Positions 1 to 6,307 of a DNA stretch of 59,488 bases are shown one piece after another (the stretch's first letter is position 1; each line of letters starts with the position of its first letter). This DNA is from a virus, in IMG/VR virus record IMGVR_UViG_3300032296_001520, positions 1 to 59,488 of that record; one strand, given 5' to 3'. The notes below the pieces were generated by a model. The model was not told the DNA's origin. It saw only the letters and a list, made by a program, of their open reading frames with translations, and did not search any database. The position numbers were made by a program, and so were the translations under genes.

Positions 1-31
1 CATTCGTTATTACCATGTCAGAGTCGCTCAC
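1..31 (-). CDS. Start of the 140-residue gene (partial duplicate)
   Basis: These bases repeat the first codons (GTG AGC GAC TCT GAC ATG) of the gene at 58974-59396. It is cut by the window edge only because the terminal repeat is present twice, so it is not a separate gene. Confidence 0.7.
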   Translation of the reverse strand, partial: MSDSDMVITN

Positions 32-71
32 GATCTTTCTCCATATTATTTGCCAGCCTCACCCTATGATG

Positions 72-116
72 TGGAGCCAGCCGCGCGGCGAACGCGGGCT
101 TCTAGGAAAGGCTCCA
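72..116 (-). other. Structured leader RNA element
   Basis: A 7-bp stem (72-78 with 110-116) directly abuts an inner GC-rich hairpin (79-82 plus 84-87 with 93-100, loop GCGAA, one bulged G). The element lies about 40 nt upstream of the GTG start of the 140-residue gene, in a gene-free stretch of about 190 bases (32-219). There is no T-run after it on either strand, so a simple intrinsic terminator is unlikely. It could be an RNA processing or translational control element. I saw no convincing promoter or other signal in the rest of the stretch. The same element is at 59437-59481 in the right repeat. Confidence 0.45.
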
Positions 117-219
117 TCCTCTAAGGCTATCTGGCTCAAGGTCGCCACCCCTTGCTGTCTGGTTAAATATACATGATCGGGCAACCGATGTTTAGTCTAT
201 GTTGCAAAGTCACCTCAAA

Positions 220-423
220 CTATTCACGCGCTGCGGAAGATTCCTTGAGCAGCTTGGCTATGTTGTAGCCTCCAATCACTAGAACTTCATCAAATCGGAG
301 TCCTCCAAGGCATTCACCAACCTTAAACACGCTGACATCATCGAGACCGCGCATCAAGTGCCAAAATTTACTCTTTGCAAATTCGGTTCCCACAACAATA
401 CATGTCTTCTTTGCGGGTTTCAT
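220..423 (-). CDS. Hypothetical protein, 67 aa
   Basis: Last gene of the small-gene array before the joint. Its ATG overlaps the stop of the upstream gene (ATGA) and a GAGG motif lies 8 nt upstream. The sequence has alternating hydrophobic stretches (TCIVVGTEF and EVLVIGGYN), compatible with a small alpha/beta fold, but I recognise no family. Function unknown. Confidence 0.7.
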   Translation of the reverse strand: MKPAKKTCIVVGTEFAKSKFWHLMRGLDDVSVFKVGECLGGLRFDEVLVIGGYNIAKLLKESSAARE

Positions 424-686
424 TTCAAATCCTCTAATAGCTTGAACAGCATTCCAGCTTCGTGCGTATCCAACAGATCGTCAGCATATGGAGACTTTCG
501 AACAACATTCATAAAATCGCGGATCGGATCTCGCACAATTTCGCGAAACTCACGCACCGCATCGGTGGCACCCTCTAAAATCTCTCGCTGCATTGATCTA
601 CAATACCGATTAGCTGCCTCGGTTTCCTGCTCCATGAAAAGAACAGGGCGCATCGCCTTGGCTATTCGCAGTCTGATTTCATTCAT
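420..686 (-). CDS. Hypothetical protein, 88 aa
   Basis: The start MNEIRLRIAK is chosen because an AAAGGAAAG site lies just upstream and the ATG overlaps the stop of the preceding truncated zinc-ribbon ORF. A longer reading to 761 would run through that ORF in another frame. The protein is charged and predicted mostly helical, with no recognised domain. It is translationally coupled to the following gene by ATGA. Confidence 0.75.
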   Translation of the reverse strand: MNEIRLRIAKAMRPVLFMEQETEAANRYCRSMQREILEGATDAVREFREIVRDPIRDFMNVVRKSPYADDLLDTHEAGMLFKLLEDLK

Positions 687-784
687 ATAACTCTTTCCTT
701 TACATGCCACGTCGCAACGCCACATTGTTTGCGTCCGTATTTTTTTCCGCAGTCGGAGCATATCCAGTCGGGATAGGGTTTCAT
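683..784 (-). pseudogene. Truncated zinc-ribbon paralogue, 33 aa
   Basis: The first 28 codons match the 60-residue zinc ribbon at 2202-2384 almost exactly (84 bp with one difference, a G for C at 727). It then switches to KERVI and stops. It keeps the first CxxC knuckle and one more Cys but has lost the second knuckle (CCVC). Start and stop still overlap both neighbours by ATGA, so it may still be translated. It looks like the product of a recombination that joined the copy to a new downstream gene. Confidence 0.65.
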
Positions 785-1164
785 TTTTCGCCCTGCATCG
801 TCGCCAAGATATTTACGCGCGCCCCTTCCGCCATCGGCAGACGAAGTGACGGATCATATTCGCGCGCCACAGATGCGGTGGGCTTTTGGATTGCGCCTGA
901 AATTGCGTCAGAAATCATCTTGCGTGAATCAAGGATCGCGTCGAGAGTGTGCGGATATTCTTTCAGATAATTCTCCGCCGCTTTTTCATTAACGCTACGG
1001 ATACCGTGCTCACAATCTTCCATCGCGCACATTTGCAGTTTACCTAGAACTTCGGTGATCAACCCCCATAGCCCCTCAATCTCTGCCTGTCGGTCCATCG
1101 CGGTTTTAATGGTTGCCGCGAGTGTTTCCTCAAGGAATTTGATCTTCTCCCATTGCTTAGTCAT
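781..1164 (-). CDS. Coiled-coil hypothetical protein, 127 aa
   Basis: Starts MTKQWEKIKF after a GGGAGG site. The N-terminal 35 residues, including TAMDRQAEIE, are shared with the gene at 2725-2961; the rest differs. The N-terminal part is a predicted helix or coiled coil of the sort common in early-region phage proteins. Coupled by ATGA to the truncated zinc-ribbon copy, the same relative order as the second copy of the cassette near 2.2-3.0 kb. Confidence 0.75.
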   Translation of the reverse strand: MTKQWEKIKFLEETLAATIKTAMDRQAEIEGLWGLITEVLGKLQMCAMEDCEHGIRSVNEKAAENYLKEYPHTLDAILDSRKMISDAISGAIQKPTASVAREYDPSLRLPMAEGARVNILATMQGEK

Positions 1165-1372
1165 TTTTCCCTCCCGATGCGGCTTGCTTCGCAATTTTCT
1201 GAATATCAGCGAGAGCCTCATCAAACGAGATGCCGCGCCGATCAGCGATGGATTGAATATCTATTGGGCGTAAGACTAGCTTTGTCAGGCGCTTCTTGAA
1301 AGGTGTATCGCCCATGATCTTTTTGAGCTCAAGTATCTCGGCTTCCAAAGTTTGCTCGTTCAGGTCAGTCAT
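1157..1372 (-). CDS. Hypothetical protein, 71 aa
   Basis: Starts MTDLNEQTLE with an AAGGGG motif upstream. The N-terminal half is a predicted amphipathic helix; the C-terminal half (SIADRRGISFDEALADIQK) is short and charged. No family recognised. It overlaps the start of the next gene by 8 nt, as expected in this packed array. Confidence 0.7.
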   Translation of the reverse strand: MTDLNEQTLEAEILELKKIMGDTPFKKRLTKLVLRPIDIQSIADRRGISFDEALADIQKIAKQAASGGKND

Positions 1373-1673
1373 ATAATTCCCCTTCAAGTTTCGAAGCAAA
1401 CACGGCGACCGCCGGTCCCCACAAAACATTAGCAGCAATCAATTCATCGGCAAGAACATTAAGGTCGATGTCATCATCGCCGTCAATCCACTGCTCAAAC
1501 CTTGCGATCCAATCGCCGTGCCTCGGATCTCTTTTGCCTATATTCTTCGACACCTCTTTGACAGATGGCATCATCGCGGCAGCCCTCTCACGAAGGCGCT
1601 TTACGTTATCGTTGTCGATCAGGGGTTGAACGCCCCATTTCCCGTTCCATCCAACGGCTTGATTGTCGTTCAT
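1365..1673 (-). CDS. Hypothetical protein, 102 aa
   Basis: Starts MNDNQAVGWNGKW after a strong GAGGAGAAG site. Acidic C-terminal half (WIDGDDDIDLNVLADEL). The sequence around the start codon (GAGCAAATGAACGACAAT) recurs at the start of the gene at 8898-9116 although the proteins then diverge, suggesting a shared start cassette. Function unknown. Confidence 0.75.
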   Translation of the reverse strand: MNDNQAVGWNGKWGVQPLIDNDNVKRLRERAAAMMPSVKEVSKNIGKRDPRHGDWIARFEQWIDGDDDIDLNVLADELIAANVLWGPAVAVFASKLEGELYD

Positions 1674-1822
1674 TTGCTCTTCTCCTCATCGGCATCAGCC
1701 ACAAAGCTAAAGCCAAGTTCGCTATTCTCTGGTACCACGTAGGTAGTTTTTGATGGGTCAATCTTAAACGTGTGCAATTCTTTAGCGCCGGATGGCGTCA
1801 GCCTATAGACAATCACCTTCAT
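1670..1822 (-). CDS. Hypothetical protein, 50 aa
   Basis: Small ORF filling the space between two genes: MKVIVYRLTPSGAKELHTFK onward. A GGGGAG site lies upstream, the start overlaps the upstream stop by ATGA and the stop overlaps the downstream start by ATGA. It has alternating beta-like hydrophobicity (TTYVVPENSELGFSFV). No family recognised. Confidence 0.65.
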   Translation of the reverse strand: MKVIVYRLTPSGAKELHTFKIDPSKTTYVVPENSELGFSFVADADEEKSK

Positions 1823-1917
1823 AACTTACTCCCCGGAAAATTGTTGTTTTCGTCGGAAAGAAAAAGGATTGCAGCCGCCCCGATAAGCGCAACGCAAATG
1901 ATGATCACTTCACTCAT
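1819..1917 (-). CDS. Small single-pass membrane protein, 32 aa
   Basis: Starts MSEVIIICVALIGAAAILFL after a GGGAGG site, then a short polar tail ending GSKL. The first 20 residues form one hydrophobic transmembrane helix. Such miniproteins occur in phage early regions. Role unknown. Coupled by ATGA on both sides. Confidence 0.6.
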   Translation of the reverse strand: MSEVIIICVALIGAAAILFLSDENNNFPGSKL

Positions 1918-2153
1918 CCCTGCCTCCCTTTCAAACGCCAGAGTTGAGGAGCCGCTTCCTTGAGGCGTCTTGCTGCCTTTACTGGATCGACTTTGCTCCA
2001 TATGCCCAGATTTAATTCAAGTTCAGGAACCCTCTCCTTAATGAACACCTCTCTAGGCAGTTCCCATATTCGCCCCCAACTGTCCCGGTATAAAACTGAC
2101 ATGGTCGCCGGATCAATTTTGACATAAGGGGCGATTGATGGCCGCTCAGGCAT
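1914..2153 (-). CDS. Hypothetical protein, 79 aa
   Basis: Starts MPERPSIAPYVKIDP with GGGAGA upstream. Rich in aromatic residues and Arg/Lys; the C-terminal third (DPVKAARRLKEAAPQLWRL) is a predicted basic helix. No family recognised. Confidence 0.7.
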   Translation of the reverse strand: MPERPSIAPYVKIDPATMSVLYRDSWGRIWELPREVFIKERVPELELNLGIWSKVDPVKAARRLKEAAPQLWRLKGRQG

Positions 2154-2205
2154 TGCTGTCTCCCTTCAACCGTAGGCCTCCGAGATTGAATAAAGCTTCA
2201 CTCAT
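2146..2205 (-). CDS. Micro-ORF, 19 aa
   Basis: MSEALFNLGGLRLKGDSNA, with GAAAGGGAA upstream. It starts on the ATGA overlap of the zinc-ribbon gene and ends inside the start region of the next gene. It bridges an otherwise empty gap, which supports translation at least as a coupling peptide. Too short to assign a function. Confidence 0.4.
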   Translation of the reverse strand: MSEALFNLGGLRLKGDSNA

Positions 2206-2384
2206 TTTCGTTCCCTTTCTTTTTGCCAGCCGTCTTTAAGGTGGCCATAATCTCTTGGCTCAGTGACCAGAGTGTGCGCCCCGCAAACGCAACATTCATC
2301 TACATGCCACGTCGCAACGCCACATTCTTTGCGTCCGTATTTTTTTCCGCAGTCGGAGCATATCCAGTCGGGATAGGGTTTCAT
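2202..2384 (-). CDS. Small zinc-ribbon protein, 60 aa
   Basis: Two cysteine knuckles are visible: CSDC at residues 9-12 and CCVC at about residues 32-35, with a nearby Cys and His, consistent with one zinc site. Such proteins in phage early regions can bind nucleic acid or host factors, but no role can be assigned. Intact relative of the truncated copy at 683-784. Coupled by ATGA upstream and downstream. Confidence 0.75.
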   Translation of the reverse strand: MKPYPDWICSDCGKKYGRKECGVATWHVDECCVCGAHTLVTEPRDYGHLKDGWQKERERK

Positions 2385-2728
2385 TCCAAGTGCTTCCCTG
2401 TAATGCTGTCTTTGAACTCGCTGAGCGTCGTTGACTCTTGCGGGCCAGCGTCGATCACTTCCTTAACGCCAGCGTCGAATGCGCTTTGGTGGGTCTCCCC
2501 CAATGCTGCGCGGGCCGCTTCAATCATCTGTGGCACGACATTCGGATTGCCACCAACTTGAACCACGAAGCGGCTATCATTCAGGAACCAGCCCAACGCC
2601 TCACGCAACCGCTCAATCTCCGCCGCTTGGGCTTCGATGCGGTCGGCGGCATCGTCTATGTAGTTTGGCAACTTTCCAACAATACTGGATCGCAGCCGAT
2701 CTACCAGCGCCTTGTCGTCGTCAGTCAT
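2381..2728 (-). CDS. Early-region coiled-coil protein, 115 aa
   Basis: MTDDDKALVDRLRSS start, chosen for an AAGGAAA site and ATGA overlap with the upstream stop; an in-frame start 33 nt earlier lacks these. Residues about 20-45 (AADRIEAQAAEIERLREAL) form the coiled-coil motif common in small accessory proteins of proteobacterial phages. No enzymatic motif. Confidence 0.75.
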   Translation of the reverse strand: MTDDDKALVDRLRSSIVGKLPNYIDDAADRIEAQAAEIERLREALGWFLNDSRFVVQVGGNPNVVPQMIEAARAALGETHQSAFDAGVKEVIDAGPQESTTLSEFKDSITGKHLE

Positions 2729-2961
2729 CTGCGGATTTCCTTGTTGTTCTTTTTGTCCCAAACTGCTTTTAGGGTTGGCATTACAAATTCTTGATCTTCG
2801 GGATCGACATCAAATGGATCGACGTAATTCCAGACGATTTCCCGCAGACGCTCAATCTCTGCCTGCCGATCCATCGCCGTTTTGAGGTGCGTTGCCGCAG
2901 CTTCGGCGGTTGCCGCGAGTGATGCCTCAAGGACCTTGATCCTCTCCCATTGCTTAGTCAT
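2725..2961 (-). CDS. Coiled-coil hypothetical protein, 78 aa, paralogue
   Basis: Starts MTKQWERIKV after GGGAGA. The N-terminal half is paralogous to the protein at 781-1164 (MTKQWE, TAMDRQAEIE), with a short insertion (AEAAATH). The C-terminal half differs. Together with the genes that follow it forms the second copy of a duplicated MTKQWE / zinc-ribbon module. Confidence 0.75.
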   Translation of the reverse strand: MTKQWERIKVLEASLAATAEAAATHLKTAMDRQAEIERLREIVWNYVDPFDVDPEDQEFVMPTLKAVWDKKNNKEIRR

Positions 2962-2963
2962 AC

Positions 2964-3257
2964 TTATCTCCCATGATACTGCCACATAACACCATTGCAA
3001 TATGCGTGAACAGCCCCTTCTGTTAGGCCAGTCTTATGGCAATGCTGCAAATGAATAGGGTGGTCAAGAAAGCCGCCCGGAAAAAGCTGTAAGTCGATCT
3101 TTTTCTCCTGAACCTCCGCAGAGGGCGCGTCCGTCAAAGGATGATGACAGAAATAGCACAACCCGTTTTGCTCATTAACGTATTGCTCTCTAACCTTGCG
3201 CCGTTCGGACCAATGAAGGTTGTCGTAATTCACCGGCAGATTGTATTTTTCCACCAT
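2964..3257 (-). CDS. HNH / endonuclease VII-like nuclease, 97 aa
   Basis: Contains CYFCHHPL (residues about 34-41), then HLQHCHKTG and a C-terminal AYCN, the Cys-Cys, His-rich, Cys order of the small HNH nucleases in the recombination endonuclease VII group. It probably cuts DNA, either as a free-standing homing nuclease or in recombination. GGGGGAG site upstream. The start codon overlaps the stop of a 12-codon ORF. Confidence 0.8.
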   Translation of the reverse strand: MVEKYNLPVNYDNLHWSERRKVREQYVNEQNGLCYFCHHPLTDAPSAEVQEKKIDLQLFPGGFLDHPIHLQHCHKTGLTEGAVHAYCNGVMWQYHGR

Positions 3258-3295
3258 TATGACTCCCCCACAAGCGGCTTGTTGTTGTCAGTCAT
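3257..3295 (-). CDS. Micro-ORF, 12 aa
   Basis: MTDNNKPLVGES. The stop overlaps the HNH start by TAATG and the start overlaps the previous stop. Its N-terminus resembles the MNDN starts elsewhere in the array. It is either a coupling leader peptide or the leftover start of a deleted gene. Confidence 0.35.
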   Translation of the reverse strand: MTDNNKPLVGES

Positions 3296-3404
3296 CTGGG
3301 AACCCTTTAATTGCGCCCACAACAACAAACACGCCCGCGATCGCCACCGCCCAAACGAGCACGGCCACCCCGGCCAATACAACGGCTATAATTGTGTCAG
3401 TCAT
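3288..3404 (-). CDS. Small single-pass membrane protein, 38 aa
   Basis: Starts MTDTIIAVVLAGVAVLVWAV: an almost continuous hydrophobic helix of about 28 residues with a short AIKGFPDD tail. AAAGGGAA lies upstream. A second tiny membrane protein in the array besides the one at 1819-1917. Function unknown. Confidence 0.6.
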   Translation of the reverse strand: MTDTIIAVVLAGVAVLVWAVAIAGVFVVVGAIKGFPDD

Positions 3405-3779
3405 CTAAAAATTCCCTTTCATATTCATAATGGCCAGTGCGCGATTTCGTAGAACCGCTTTAACCGTTCGACGTTCACTTGCGGTCATCTCCCCGCAGGC
3501 CAAGAGCATAGCGGGTGAGTCATCCGCCCAAGCAATAACCGGCTCCGCCGCCATCGCCAAGAGGTGCGGCCATACGGCACTAAGGGCAGCGTGGGCAGGG
3601 GCTTTATACTCCTCCCATCGTATGACTTTGGGAAAAATCTCGTCATCCGATACCCCGCCACACATTGTTTGCGTAGCAGCAGCGTTGCGGTCAAACTCCT
3701 CCCAAGTTTCGTCGGGGCTTTTCCCGTCCGCGATACAAAGAGCGCGGGCAACGACTTCGATCAGGTCGTCGCTAGTCAT
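3405..3779 (-). CDS. Hypothetical protein, 124 aa
   Basis: Starts MTSDDLIEVVARALC. The start is chosen for the TGATG overlap with the upstream stop; the Shine-Dalgarno (CGGGATG) is weak. The composition (ARALCIADGKSPDETWEE and AAHAALSAVWPHLLA-like helices) resembles early-region proteins of rhizobial phages, but no named domain is visible. The 22-base sequence across this start is repeated at the next gene start upstream (3940). Confidence 0.7.
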   Translation of the reverse strand: MTSDDLIEVVARALCIADGKSPDETWEEFDRNAAATQTMCGGVSDDEIFPKVIRWEEYKAPAHAALSAVWPHLLAMAAEPVIAWADDSPAMLLACGEMTASERRTVKAVLRNRALAIMNMKGNF

Positions 3780-3940
3780 CACTTCGCATCCCGTGATTTT
3801 CTGACAGGCTTCTTTCCAAAAAATCGATATGCCAACTCCTCCCACAAAGTGAGGTAGCGAGCACCGTTTGACCCTGTTAATAGGTATCCATCGCACTTCT
3901 TTGTGACCTGCAAAGGTGCTTCGCCTTTAATATCAAGCAT
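3779..3940 (-). CDS. Small hypothetical protein, 53 aa, YRxFG family
   Basis: MLDIKGEAPLQVTKKCDGYL onward, ending KSRDAK. It has a paralogue at 9200-9343: both share KKxDGxL, RYLT, and YRxFG in the same order. GGGAGG lies upstream and TGATG overlaps couple it on both sides. Likely a small alpha/beta protein; function unknown. Confidence 0.65.
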   Translation of the reverse strand: MLDIKGEAPLQVTKKCDGYLLTGSNGARYLTLWEELAYRFFGKKPVRKSRDAK

Positions 3941-4257
3941 CACTTCGCCTCCCGTGATTTAAGAGCAGCGTAGGCGGCTTTAACAGACGTGTCGTCGTCA
4001 TCACGCCCGGCGCGAACGTCCTTAGCAGCCATGGGGCAGCCTTTATCCTCCCAACACTTAGCCGCGACCTCACGCGCCTCAATCAGCAACGGGTCTACAG
4101 GCTTCGGTAATAGGGCTTCAAGATTCTTTCTAACATCTGCTAAAGCTTTGTTGTAGAGGCTGCTTGAATAAGGAATGCCGGCTTTGAGCAAAACCTTCGG
4201 CAGCGCAGCAATGCACTCTCTGATCGTGGCTTCGCGGACTGACTGGTCGTTCTTCAT
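3940..4257 (-). CDS. Hypothetical protein, 105 aa
   Basis: Starts MKNDQSVREATIREC after GGGGGTG, with ATGA overlap to the preceding gene. Ends KSREAK, nearly the same tail as the next gene, because a short sequence covering stop, ribosome site and next start is duplicated. Helical, no recognised motif. Confidence 0.7.
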   Translation of the reverse strand: MKNDQSVREATIRECIAALPKVLLKAGIPYSSSLYNKALADVRKNLEALLPKPVDPLLIEAREVAAKCWEDKGCPMAAKDVRAGRDDDDTSVKAAYAALKSREAK

Positions 4258-4472
4258 GCCGCACCCCCAACTTCTACAATCGTGGGTGTGTAGTCCACGC
4301 GTGCGATGACGCGGGAGATGCGAATGTCGCGGAAACCCGGAAGTGCCGCAAGCTTGACCGTCCATTTTTCGGCGCTCGAATAATCTGAACACGCATCCAC
4401 AAAACGCACGTCTTTATCTATGTCGTTATATGTCACCAGATACTCCGTCTCAGGCTTGGTTTCGTTCGTCAT
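4254..4472 (-). CDS. Hypothetical protein, 72 aa
   Basis: Starts MTNETKPETEYLVTYND, with AAGGAAA upstream and ATGA overlap with the preceding stop. Beta-rich, with pattern VRFVDACSDYSSAEKWTVKL. No domain recognised. Confidence 0.65.
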   Translation of the reverse strand: MTNETKPETEYLVTYNDIDKDVRFVDACSDYSSAEKWTVKLAALPGFRDIRISRVIARVDYTPTIVEVGGAA

Positions 4473-4639
4473 TGCATGTTTCCTTCTGGCCAAATAACCT
4501 CGCCATCAATCCGCTCTATGCGAAGCGTGCCGGGGTTCAGTTCTGCGTGTTCTGCCGCCTCAATCCGAGCGTCCTTGAGGCCCGAGAGGGTGATCGGGTA
4601 GAACGTGTCTTCCCGAAAAAATATTACGGTTTCTCCCAT
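4469..4639 (-). CDS. Hypothetical protein, 56 aa
   Basis: Starts MGETVIFFREDTFYPITL with AAAGGA upstream. An in-frame ATG at 4684 (MPRLPQ) with GGGAGA upstream is an alternative that would add 15 residues. The chosen ATG overlaps a TAA that closes a 26-codon open frame without a start (see the frameshift finding). Ends EVIWPEGNMQ. Function unknown. Confidence 0.6.
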   Translation of the reverse strand: MGETVIFFREDTFYPITLSGLKDARIEAAEHAELNPGTLRIERIDGEVIWPEGNMQ

Positions 4640-4694
4640 TATTTTGCTGTCCTTTCTGAGTGTTTCTTGAGGCAATCTGGGCATGTCTCCCAAT

Positions 4695-4925
4695 CTAAAT
4701 CCCCGTGTTCGCCGCCGCCTTTTTCGCGTCACCGCACTTGTCGATCGCGGTCACGGCGGGTGTGTCTGTGTTCAAGGCTACGGCAAGGGTGCAGACGCCC
4801 CAGCCAAAGCCATCGATCACACCTTTTCTGTGTCCTTCTCGATAGGCGAGGCCAGCTGCGACCACCGCCATCGCAAAGGCAAGCATCAGAGAGAAAATGG
4901 CGGACGTTTTCTTAGGGGCGGTCAT
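4695..4925 (-). CDS. Small membrane protein, 76 aa, possible frameshift
   Basis: MTAPKKTSAIFSLMLAFAMA onward: one N-terminal transmembrane helix (residues about 8-26), then a Gly-rich segment with further hydrophobic character. The zero-frame product ends AIDKCGDAKKAAANTGI. At 4719-4727 the run G AAA AAG allows a -1 slip into a 26-codon frame containing CPDC. GGAAG lies upstream and ATGA overlaps the DUF5131 stop. Confidence 0.65.
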   Translation of the reverse strand: MTAPKKTSAIFSLMLAFAMAVVAAGLAYREGHRKGVIDGFGWGVCTLAVALNTDTPAVTAIDKCGDAKKAAANTGI

Positions 4926-6307
4926 GATGATGCCACTTCCGGGAACTGACGCACCTGCAATCCTAGCGGGAACGCTTCAATGGCGTGGATGGCCTTTGAG
5001 CCGCCGCTGGAGAGTTGTTTGACGAAAACAGCGGTGCCTGTTTCGCGGCATTGATCGACAATGCTTTGCGCCCATTGATTCGCCATCGGGCGCGCGCCGG
5101 GGCCGCTTTCGGCTCCCACGATTACCCAATTGATAGGCTGCTGATCTGGCATGGAACCATCATCACAACAGCCTGTAAGGCTATTCACACAAAATCCCGG
5201 GTAATATTGAATTTCCCTCAAATCCAACGGCCCCAGCAATGGCTCGGCGCTGATGAAGCGGATGGCGGCGGGTGTCTCTAATAGGTTTTGAATGCGCTCG
5301 TCTGCACGTTCTTGATCCTCGACGCTGACGCCAAGCCATACCGCAGCCAGCGGCCACTGGAACGGCAGATCGATCACCCACTGTTTTCCAGTAATGATGT
5401 TCCGAATTTGAGTGTCGGAAACTGGGAAGTCTTTAGCGATGGAATAAGCGGCCTCACCCTTCGATGCACGGTCGCGGATCGCCGCTACCTGATCTCCAGA
5501 AAGCTTCGAATATCGGCGGAAACTCCCATGTCGCTTGCTGTCCTGCCAGTTGTCGGACTGATCACCCCATGCGAGGTTCGCGATGGCATTGTTGCCAGCG
5601 TTCCCGTCAAGGTGCCGCCCTTGACAATCGACGGTCGGCGGCGGACCGTCGAAGGCATTGAGCACGATGCGATGGACTAACATCCGCTCGCCGCGCCTCG
5701 GACCGCCCTCGCGGAACAACGGAACGCGAAGGTGGCCCGCGTCACCGGCGGTCGGGCTAAGACGTTTTCGCTTGCCACGCTTGTCGGAATAGACATGCCC
5801 GTGCGAGGACACGAGATATCCGGGGAACCCATCGACGTTGCGAAGTTCCTCCGGCCCATCTGGTGTGGCGTCGAGCGCTGCCATTGCGCGAGCAATGCGG
5901 AACGGCGTTTCAGGATTCCCAACATAGTCCCGCATCCGCTTTGGTCGCTTGGTCAGGATCATATGCGTGTGCTGTGGCGTGAGCGCGCAGACGGCAAACA
6001 CCTTGTCGATCCATTCATTTGGCACCGCGTCATGGAACAGGTCACCATGCGCGTTCCAGAATATCTTGCGCGGTTCCCGCCATTTGAGCGGCTGCATCAA
6101 TTGCGCTTCATTCAGGCGCACAGTGCCATTCCAGACAGGCCCGGCCTTGCTCTGTTGTGTCAGCCCGGCGCGGCTTGGGTGATTGCGCAGGCGCGTTCCT
6201 GCCAAGCGCATGGCATAGCAGTTGGTGCAGCCCGGTGAGATAACAGTGCAGCCGTTGACGGCATTGACCGTTGCGTCGGCCCATTCGATTTTGGTTTTAT
6301 CGGACAT
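4922..6307 (-). CDS. DUF5131 (phage Gp37/Gp68) protein with embedded HNH nuclease, 461 aa
   Basis: The N-terminal half has the family signature TKIEWADATVN, then a cysteine cluster at C20, C27 and C30 (ending CTNCYAMRL), which resembles radical SAM-type iron-sulfur ligands, then ILTKRPKRM. The second half resumes at about residue 316 with WPLAAVWLGVSVEDQERAD and FISAEPLLGP. Residues about 150-310 are foreign to the family: a NUMOD4-like segment, an HNH core and a C-terminal HTH. Usual members lack this and are about 250-300 residues long. The reaction of the DUF5131 family is not established. Start MSDKTK is chosen for the GAGGAAGGA site. Confidence 0.85.
   Translation of the reverse strand: MSDKTKIEWADATVNAVNGCTVISPGCTNCYAMRLAGTRLRNHPSRAGLTQQSKAGPVWNGTVRLNEAQLMQPLKWREPRKIFWNAHGDLFHDAVPNEWIDKVFAVCALTPQHTHMILTKRPKRMRDYVGNPETPFRIARAMAALDATPDGPEELRNVDGFPGYLVSSHGHVYSDKRGKRKRLSPTAGDAGHLRVPLFREGGPRRGERMLVHRIVLNAFDGPPPTVDCQGRHLDGNAGNNAIANLAWGDQSDNWQDSKRHGSFRRYSKLSGDQVAAIRDRASKGEAAYSIAKDFPVSDTQIRNIITGKQWVIDLPFQWPLAAVWLGVSVEDQERADERIQNLLETPAAIRFISAEPLLGPLDLREIQYYPGFCVNSLTGCCDDGSMPDQQPINWVIVGAESGPGARPMANQWAQSIVDQCRETGTAVFVKQLSSGGSKAIHAIEAFPLGLQVRQFPEVASS
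5378..5860 (-). mobile_element. In-frame NUMOD4-HNH-HTH endonuclease insertion
   Basis: Within the DUF5131 gene, residues about 150-310 encode a NUMOD4-like motif (NVDGFPGYLVSSHGHVYS), an HNH_3-like core (VHRIVLNAF, then RHLDGN, NN and NLAWG) and an HTH (LSGDQVAAIRDRA to TDQ-like SDTQIRNIITG). This is the domain order of free-standing or intron-borne HNH homing endonucleases. There are no stop codons, no intein splice residues and no separate start, so the nuclease appears translated as part of the host protein. Confidence 0.7.

Larger units (their letters stand above)
1..123. repeat. Direct terminal repeat, left copy
   Basis: Bases 1-123 are identical to the last 123 bases of the window. 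Such a repeat usually means a circular assembly graph (circularly permuted or circular replicating DNA) or, less often, true physical terminal repeats. The 140-residue gene starting at 59396 begins inside the right copy, so the genes read continuously across the joint. Confidence 0.9.

Noticed and set aside
72-116. Considered a tRNA gene in the terminal repeat
   Set aside because: There is a closing stem and one inner arm only. The element is 45 nt long and lacks anticodon and T arms.
5378-5860. Considered the HNH segment as an intein or group I intron
   Set aside because: There is no Cys/Ser/Ala first residue with terminal HN, no block motifs of an intein, and no stop codons as expected for an intron. 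An in-frame domain insertion fits better.
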